NCBI GenBank assembly: GCA_028751875.1
Contig: CM054140.1
Span: 13,471,771 to 13,535,770, forward strand
Length of the DNA stretch: 64,000 nt
Origin: Rapana venosa
Lineage: Eukaryota > Mollusca > Gastropoda > Neogastropoda > Muricidae
Direction of reading: 5' to 3'
The notes under the pieces were generated by a model that saw only the letters and a program-made list of their open reading frames with translations, was not told the origin of the DNA and made no database searches. Of the stretch, positions 59,037-64,000 are shown in pieces. Made by a program: the position numbers and the translations under genes. How positions within the stretch are numbered: position 1 is the first letter of the stretch; every line of letters begins with the position of its first letter.

Positions 59037-59967
59037 CAAAGACCTACGTAAATTCAAATATAAAAATGACCTCAAGGGAATGCTTACACCTCATGAAATG
59101 CTTACATTTCACAAAATCAGAATACATTACAACGAAAACCAAAAACAAATAAGCTGGAAGGTTAGTTATCTGCCGAAACAAATAGCAAAAAAAAATATCC
59201 TTTTTCGCAAAGTGTCATTTGTGAGACTTACTGCACTATTTGGAAATCTGGTTTTTCATGTAAGACATCTTAATTATAAGCAATTCATCATGAAAGATAT
59301 ATATTTGTCTCCAAAAGTTGTAATGATGGTACTGAAATTCCTATACGAAATGGCAGGACTTAAGAAAATGGTTCACATAGTTTAAAACTTAAGATCTAAC
59401 ACAGCAACTGCACTGAACTACTTTTGGGGAAAATGCAAAGATTCATAAAAAACAACCAAATAACCAAACACAAAACTCTTCTCAAAATTGGGATGTAATT
59501 GACTACGCACGATCTGATATCTGAGGTAAAACTCTTTTTCTGAACGACATGCCAGTTTGAAGCAATAATTATAGTCTAAGACTACTTGTGATAAACAAAC
59601 AACAAACAAAAAATAGGGGATTATGATAAACACTGACCATGAAAATATAATGAAAACCTCGGTTGACTAAAAGTGCTCTTGTAAAAAAAATTTCAAACAA
59701 TGAACCGAAATGCTTCAGACTAAATTGGCTTAAAACTTGGAGGGAAGAGTGGGCAAGGAATAAACGGATTGTTGGTCAACACGACAACTGATGAGAATGG
59801 TCATTTTCTCTCTCCACAGAGACTTAATGAAGGTAGAGTCAAGCTATCAGTATTGAGGTAGCTTCGAGTCACCAGTTTCAATCTATTTCTTAAGAAACAA
59901 TCTTCAAGTTACCAGTTTCAATTTATTTCTTAAGAAAAAAATGCTAGTTTGAAAAATCATAATTAAC
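59037..59967. other. AT-rich DNA with one long open frame
   Basis: A plus-strand frame stays open from 58921 (inside the tandem repeat) to 59385. The non-repeat part is Lys/Leu/Phe-rich and matches nothing I know. AT-rich chance openness is the likeliest explanation. Confidence 0.3.
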
Positions 59968-60090
59968 CTATCCCCTAAGTCGGAATGTGGCTACCTTCAT
60001 GGTGGGCAAAAAACCGGTGGCTTATGCAAAATGTCACCATTGTGTAAACCTCTAAGCTCTAGCCGAGTAACACTAGAAAACGCCAACCAA
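59968..60090 (+). mobile_element. S3-family SINE 3' fragment
   Basis: Reads TATCCCCTAAGTCGGAATGT, GGCTACCTTCATGGTGGGCA, ATGCAAAATGTCACCATTG and TAAGCTCTAGCCGAGTAACA. Confidence 0.85.
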
Positions 60091-60573
60091 AACGTTTCCG
60101 TAAAGACCCAAACTGCTTGGCATACCGTATTTCACTCACCAAACTACCTGTTTCAGTGATGATGCTGTTTGTTCTGATAATAAGATTCTACTTCTTGGTG
60201 TTACTTTTGAAACGGTTAACCCCAGGTGTAAGAAGGCTATACCAGAAGTCGAGTGATATCAACTATGAAAAAGCGGGCAATAACGGTAGGTCTGTTGATG
60301 TCTTACGAATGCCTATTGCCATGAAGTACAAAAAAGCCACCCCAAATCAGTGTTTGAGATTTCTACAATATTGGAATCTCATCTGTTATCAAGTTCTATC
60401 ATTTCACAAGCAAGGAAATAAAGATTGCTAAAAGAAATAATGTTCACAAGAATGCACTGCAATCATACCTATAGGTATAGTCAGTTTGGTTTTACAAGCT
60501 TTGTAGAATGTTCGTTTCATTAATTAAGAAATGGAATGCTATAGATTCTTGTTTAATTCGCCGGAGTTTCTCA

Positions 60574-60878
60574 CAAGGGGCCTCGATTTGTTGTCTCATC
60601 CGAAGGTCTTTCGGGAGGAGTGGAGTCGGTACTGATGTTAACTCTAGAGGAATTGTACAGGCAAGGTGGTAGCTGAACCCTGGGATCGAACCCGTGTCGT
60701 CAAATTGCGAGCCCAACGCTCTAACCACCAGGTATCCCGTCCCCCTTTTGGGGGAATGTAGTCGATACCATTGCTAACTCCAGGGGAAAATCTCTTCTAA
60801 GGGAGAATCGAACTTGTGTCCCCAGTTACCGTCAGATCATAGGCACGACGCTCAAACTGCTCGGCAATCGCCGACCCT
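60574..60878 (-). mobile_element. S1-family SINE heads, two in tandem
   Basis: Two minus-strand copies of the S1 head and linker follow each other. The first (60574-60745) in reverse reads GGGGGACGGGATACCTGGTG, a B box GACACGGGTTCGATCCCAGG and then CTTCGGATGAGAC. The second (60746-60878) is more diverged, with GAACTTGTGTCCCC and GGGAGAATCGAACTTGTG in forward sense. Neither has the S1 3' body. Confidence 0.75.
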
Positions 60879-61518
60879 GTGGGATGCAGAAGAAGCTGCG
60901 AACACCAGCTGGAATGGTCATGTAGTGTTGGGAAACATTGCTGTGATAACTGATTGAACATGATCAAACTAACTGGCATCAGAATGTTTGACACAGTAAG
61001 AAAACACACACACACGTGCGCGCGCGCGCGCACACACAAACACACATCCCCCACACTCTTACATGATTTATATATTTAAAATATATAAGACTATAGAACT
61101 GCATATGTTTTTAAATTGCCAGATTTTGCTTTCATGAGGCCTCTGTATATTAAAATTTAGGGTTGTTGTCTTTTTGTCATTTTTTCATTTAACATGCTGT
61201 TTGTGTTTTTCTTGCTTATTGGGGAGGAGGTTGATGGGTGGGGGGAGGCATCAGTCTTGTTGTTATATTATCTATACATATGCAGACTATGGTTGGATAT
61301 GTCGAAAATGATATATGCACACACACCTACTACTAACAGTAACGTACCCTTTTGGAAAAAATACAAAAATACTAGACTTTGACCGTAAAGTTTACATTAC
61401 GTTCAACACAAAATAAAGCCACACATAAAACAATTAGTATAACGATATACACACATACAGCAACTTCACTCTTCCAATGTGCGTTCTTTCAAAGCTGGAC
61501 CGCAATAATTATTCACAG

Positions 61519-61581
<63 letters not shown>

Positions 61582-61930
61582 AATATCATCTAGACTGACA
61601 TTGCATGTTCAATTCAACAAAACACTTTGGGTAGGTAGGGGGGGGGGGGGGAAGAAACAAAAACCCAAACACAACAAAACTGATGTTCACAATATTTGTG
61701 GCACCACAAACGGAAGGGTGACGTGAAGAACCGAGTAAGCACGATAGAGGTCCGACTGACTGTACACACAAGGCAAAAGGTTCAAGGGTTCATTATACAC
61801 AAGCCACTTGAGGAAAAAGGAGGGAAAAAAACAACCGTTGATAATAATAATAATTATATTCAAAATGACTGAGGAACACACTTAGCTAAACTGATCGTGG
61901 TATTTTTCTTTTGGCCATCTAGAGTGTCTT
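60879..61930. other. Non-genic DNA with CA microsatellites
   Basis: A short CA/CG tract at 61005-61047, a pure CA tract at 61519-61580 and a G run near 61638. No gene was seen. Confidence 0.55.
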
Positions 61931-62772
61931 TCATGTTTGGGTGAACATGATAAAGAGATTCTCCAGGGGGTGACTGAGGTTGTGTTGTGTGCGCGAAGGT
62001 AGGTGCCATCCCCGCCAGCAACAGTTTTGCCGTTGGAAGGAAGGAGAGTTGGTCAGTGTAGGTCTGTCTTTTTCTCTGGTATCCCCGACTCTTTCAGTTT
62101 CTGGAACTCGTTCTCTGTATTCTTTAGGACCAGCCTTTTCAGTAACTATCACTGTTAGTATGAAACAGCATAATATAAACACCAAACAGTGAGTTTACAG
62201 CTGGTTTTAACGCTGTGACGGAGAAACACAAGTTTGCTTTTTTGTGTTCCCTTTGACAGAATAATGGCATAACTCACATTTCTTTTCTGACGGACACAGA
62301 AAAAAAAGTACGCTTCTCTCAGAAAGCTTATGTATCATTCTTCATGATGAAATAACTGTATATCAGTTCCACTTGCTTCGTCAACATCTCTATGGTATAC
62401 AGACTTGAAACTGATAGAAAATGCCAATCTGGTGTCCACATGTTCCCACCGTTTGTGAACAAAACAGTTCTCTACCACATGCAGAGGAAGGAAGTCAACT
62501 GAAACTTGTCACACATACACAGAGAGATGAGTATCCGAGAATTCAAGTGGCAGTTGTAACTGTAACATTCGTCTACTGGTAGCACTGTTATCACCACGAA
62601 ACCGAAGCAGACCGTCACAGTAACGTTCAAACATAGATGTCCACCAAACCTCTTTTCTCCGTTTACTGTTGCTACTTTCTTCTAGGTACATGTTCACACT
62701 TACACGGATAAGACACATTTTAAATTTTTTTATTGTACATTTCTTTTTGACATACATGAATCCTCCTGGCAC
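61931..62772 (-). other. Possible minus-strand coding or UTR segment
   Basis: Two minus-strand stretches have protein-like composition. From 62772 a frame runs 87 codons to TGA at 62511-62509, then continues in the same frame for 57 more codons to a second TGA at 62337-62335. From about 62148 a frame follows a CATACTAACAG acceptor-like end and reads to TGA at 61933-61931. No family was recognised, AT-rich chance frames of this length occur elsewhere in the window, and no transcript evidence exists, so this is only a candidate. Confidence 0.2.
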
Positions 62773-62776
62773 TGCT

Positions 62777-62810
62777 TGACGTCACACCCCAACGTTGATG
62801 ACATCACACC
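62777..62810. promoter_or_regulatory. CRE-like sites
   Basis: A perfect palindromic TGACGTCA at 62777-62784 is followed by GATGACATCACACCC near 62797. They lie directly upstream of the minus-strand frame that starts at 62772. Confidence 0.4.
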
Positions 62811-63185
62811 CACGTAGCAATGAAAAAGCAACGTCAGCACTGAGCAAATAAACGATCACTCCCTTAAGTAAACGAGTAAGAAACTTAGCAAGGAAACAGC
62901 CCACTGAAGCATGTTTTTTTTCCCTTCTTTTCAGTTCTCTATCCCAGACTCAACACCAAAGCCCCAACCACAGCCTATCTATCACACAAGAAAAGAGAAA
63001 GTCGCCACCAAATAAAGCCGTTTCCAATCAATAAATATGACAATATCTTAGTACGAAAGTTGTCCAGCCATACTCTCCCATAAGCCTCACCGTCATCTGC
63101 CTCACTGAAAACCATGTCCATTTTTCAAACGCACAGCTTTTTTTTTAGTTCCACACATAGCAAAACGTCACGCCATCCATGAAGC

Positions 63186-63435
63186 TTGGGTACTCTATCC
63201 TCTCATCGCGAACACTCCAGTTGCGAGCGGTTAACTTCACACTAACTCACGCCTATGAGTCTTGGAGCCTGACGTTGGATTCCGGCTTAGTCCAAAGTTG
63301 GGTTGAGCATGTGCGTCACGACTGCAGTGACTTCTCTACGAGGGCATCGACGGAGAAGGAGGAGGATGAGGAGAAGAAGAAGAAGAAGAAGAAGAAGAAG
63401 AAGAAGAAGAAGAAGAAGAAGAAGAAGAAGAGAGA
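63186..63435 (+). repeat. Unidentified repeat-like segment with (GAA)n tail
   Basis: A GC-richer stretch ends in GGAGGAGGATGAGG and a (GAA)n tract at about 63374-63430. The layout, unique body followed by a simple tail, resembles a SINE or LINE end such as R4, but no second copy was seen. Confidence 0.4.
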
Positions 63436-63720
63436 GGGCGGTACTGAAGACACACTGCTAGGTAGGCGTAGCAAGGTTGGAAGGTCGTTAAGTCAGTCAG
63501 TCAGACAGGCAGGTAGGTAGGTAGGCAGGTAGGTAGGAAGTGTACACACGTGGGTGGCGTTTCGAAGCTGGGACAGAAGCCAGGCCGGGCCATCTTGGCA
63601 GGGTGGTCCAAGGCCGCCACGACCGACACTGCTGGCAGGTCAAGGAGGATCTAAGGAGGAAGCTTGGCCGCTCTGGAGAGGCAGGGCCGATGGATGGGTG
63701 TGTATGGGCGGAGACTGGAC

Positions 63721-63780
63721 TACGTCACGACGGCGTCACGCTGCTTGTGACGTCACCACATCACAACCGTTACGTCACGG
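63721..63780. promoter_or_regulatory. Cluster of CRE-like sites
   Basis: Within 60 bases there are TACGTCAC at 63721-63728, GCGTCACG at 63733-63740, a perfect TGACGTCA at 63748-63755, and TACGTCAC at 63771-63778. Related CGTCAC words occur at about 63165 and 63315. Such clusters bind CREB/ATF-type bZIP factors in animals. The DNA around 63530-63780 is also GC-rich, so a promoter lying near or beyond the window edge is plausible. Confidence 0.45.
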
Positions 63781-64000
63781 AAAGGGGGTGCTACTTTCCA
63801 CTGAATAGGTGCATCTGAAAACATGGGGGTGAAAAATGTAGTACAGCTGTTGTTTGTTTATGGCTCAACATGAATATGTAAAATATAGTACAGACGTAAT
63901 TTGGAATAGAAAAGAGGAAAAATAGAAACCACCCATAAAACAAACCCAAACAAACATGATACACAAGTCGGTCTATTTCATCCTTCTATTATTCATATCA

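Noticed and set aside
60117..60431. 104-codon plus-strand frame with a hydrophobic N-terminus
   Set aside because: AT-rich context, starts next to a SINE fragment, no splice sites or recognisable family.

Overview
This is a eukaryotic nuclear DNA window, most probably from a marine gastropod mollusc. It has AT-leaning, sparsely genic DNA, very dense CA/GA microsatellites and minisatellites, spliced genes with GT..AG introns, tRNA-derived SINEs with a conserved terminal block, 5S-rRNA-related SINEs and truncated non-LTR retrotransposons. The species cannot be fixed from the sequence alone, and nothing bacterial or viral was seen.

Only one gene is convincing. It is a minus-strand profilin-like gene with coding exons at 38411-38286 and 35029-34568, joined in phase 0 across a 3.26-kb intron, and with AATAAA signals near 34.31 kb. 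The product is about 195 residues: a profilin fold of about 133 residues plus an unusual Gln/Ala-rich tail. A second minus-strand gene is likely. Its last two coding exons (24089-24030 and 23164-23112) have good splice sites and matching phase, there is a possible first coding exon at 25420-25346, and promoter-like CpG-richer DNA lies at about 25.5 and 27.1 kb; its family was not recognised. Weaker exon or ORF candidates are at 21.7-22.06 kb (+), 45.9 kb (-) and 61.9-62.8 kb (-).

By region: 1-12 kb is mostly AT-rich non-genic DNA with short tandem arrays and decayed LINE copies. 12-19 kb holds SINEs, a nested SINE insertion and a 1.5-kb minisatellite. 19-23 kb has a LINE 3' end and a 1-kb satellite. 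23-27 kb is the unidentified minus-strand gene. 27-34 kb has LINE remnants and a SINE carrying two other SINEs. 34-39 kb is the profilin-like gene, with a SINE ending next to its exon 2 acceptor. 39-57 kb is dominated by microsatellites, SINEs, a small TIR element inside a SINE, and a 1.2-kb minisatellite. 57-62 kb is AT-rich with little structure, and 62.7-63.8 kb has clustered CRE-like motifs.

The repeats fall into a few families, named here for convenience. S1 is a tRNA-derived SINE ending in a hairpin-like block followed by a CATTATCCTCG motif. S2 is a SINE with a tRNA-like A box followed by a 5S rRNA internal promoter segment. S3 is a tRNA-headed SINE with a long conserved central domain. 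R4 is a short repeat with a GAC/GAA tail. No tRNA or rRNA gene, CRISPR array or intact transposon was seen. All family calls are from reading alone, without database searches.
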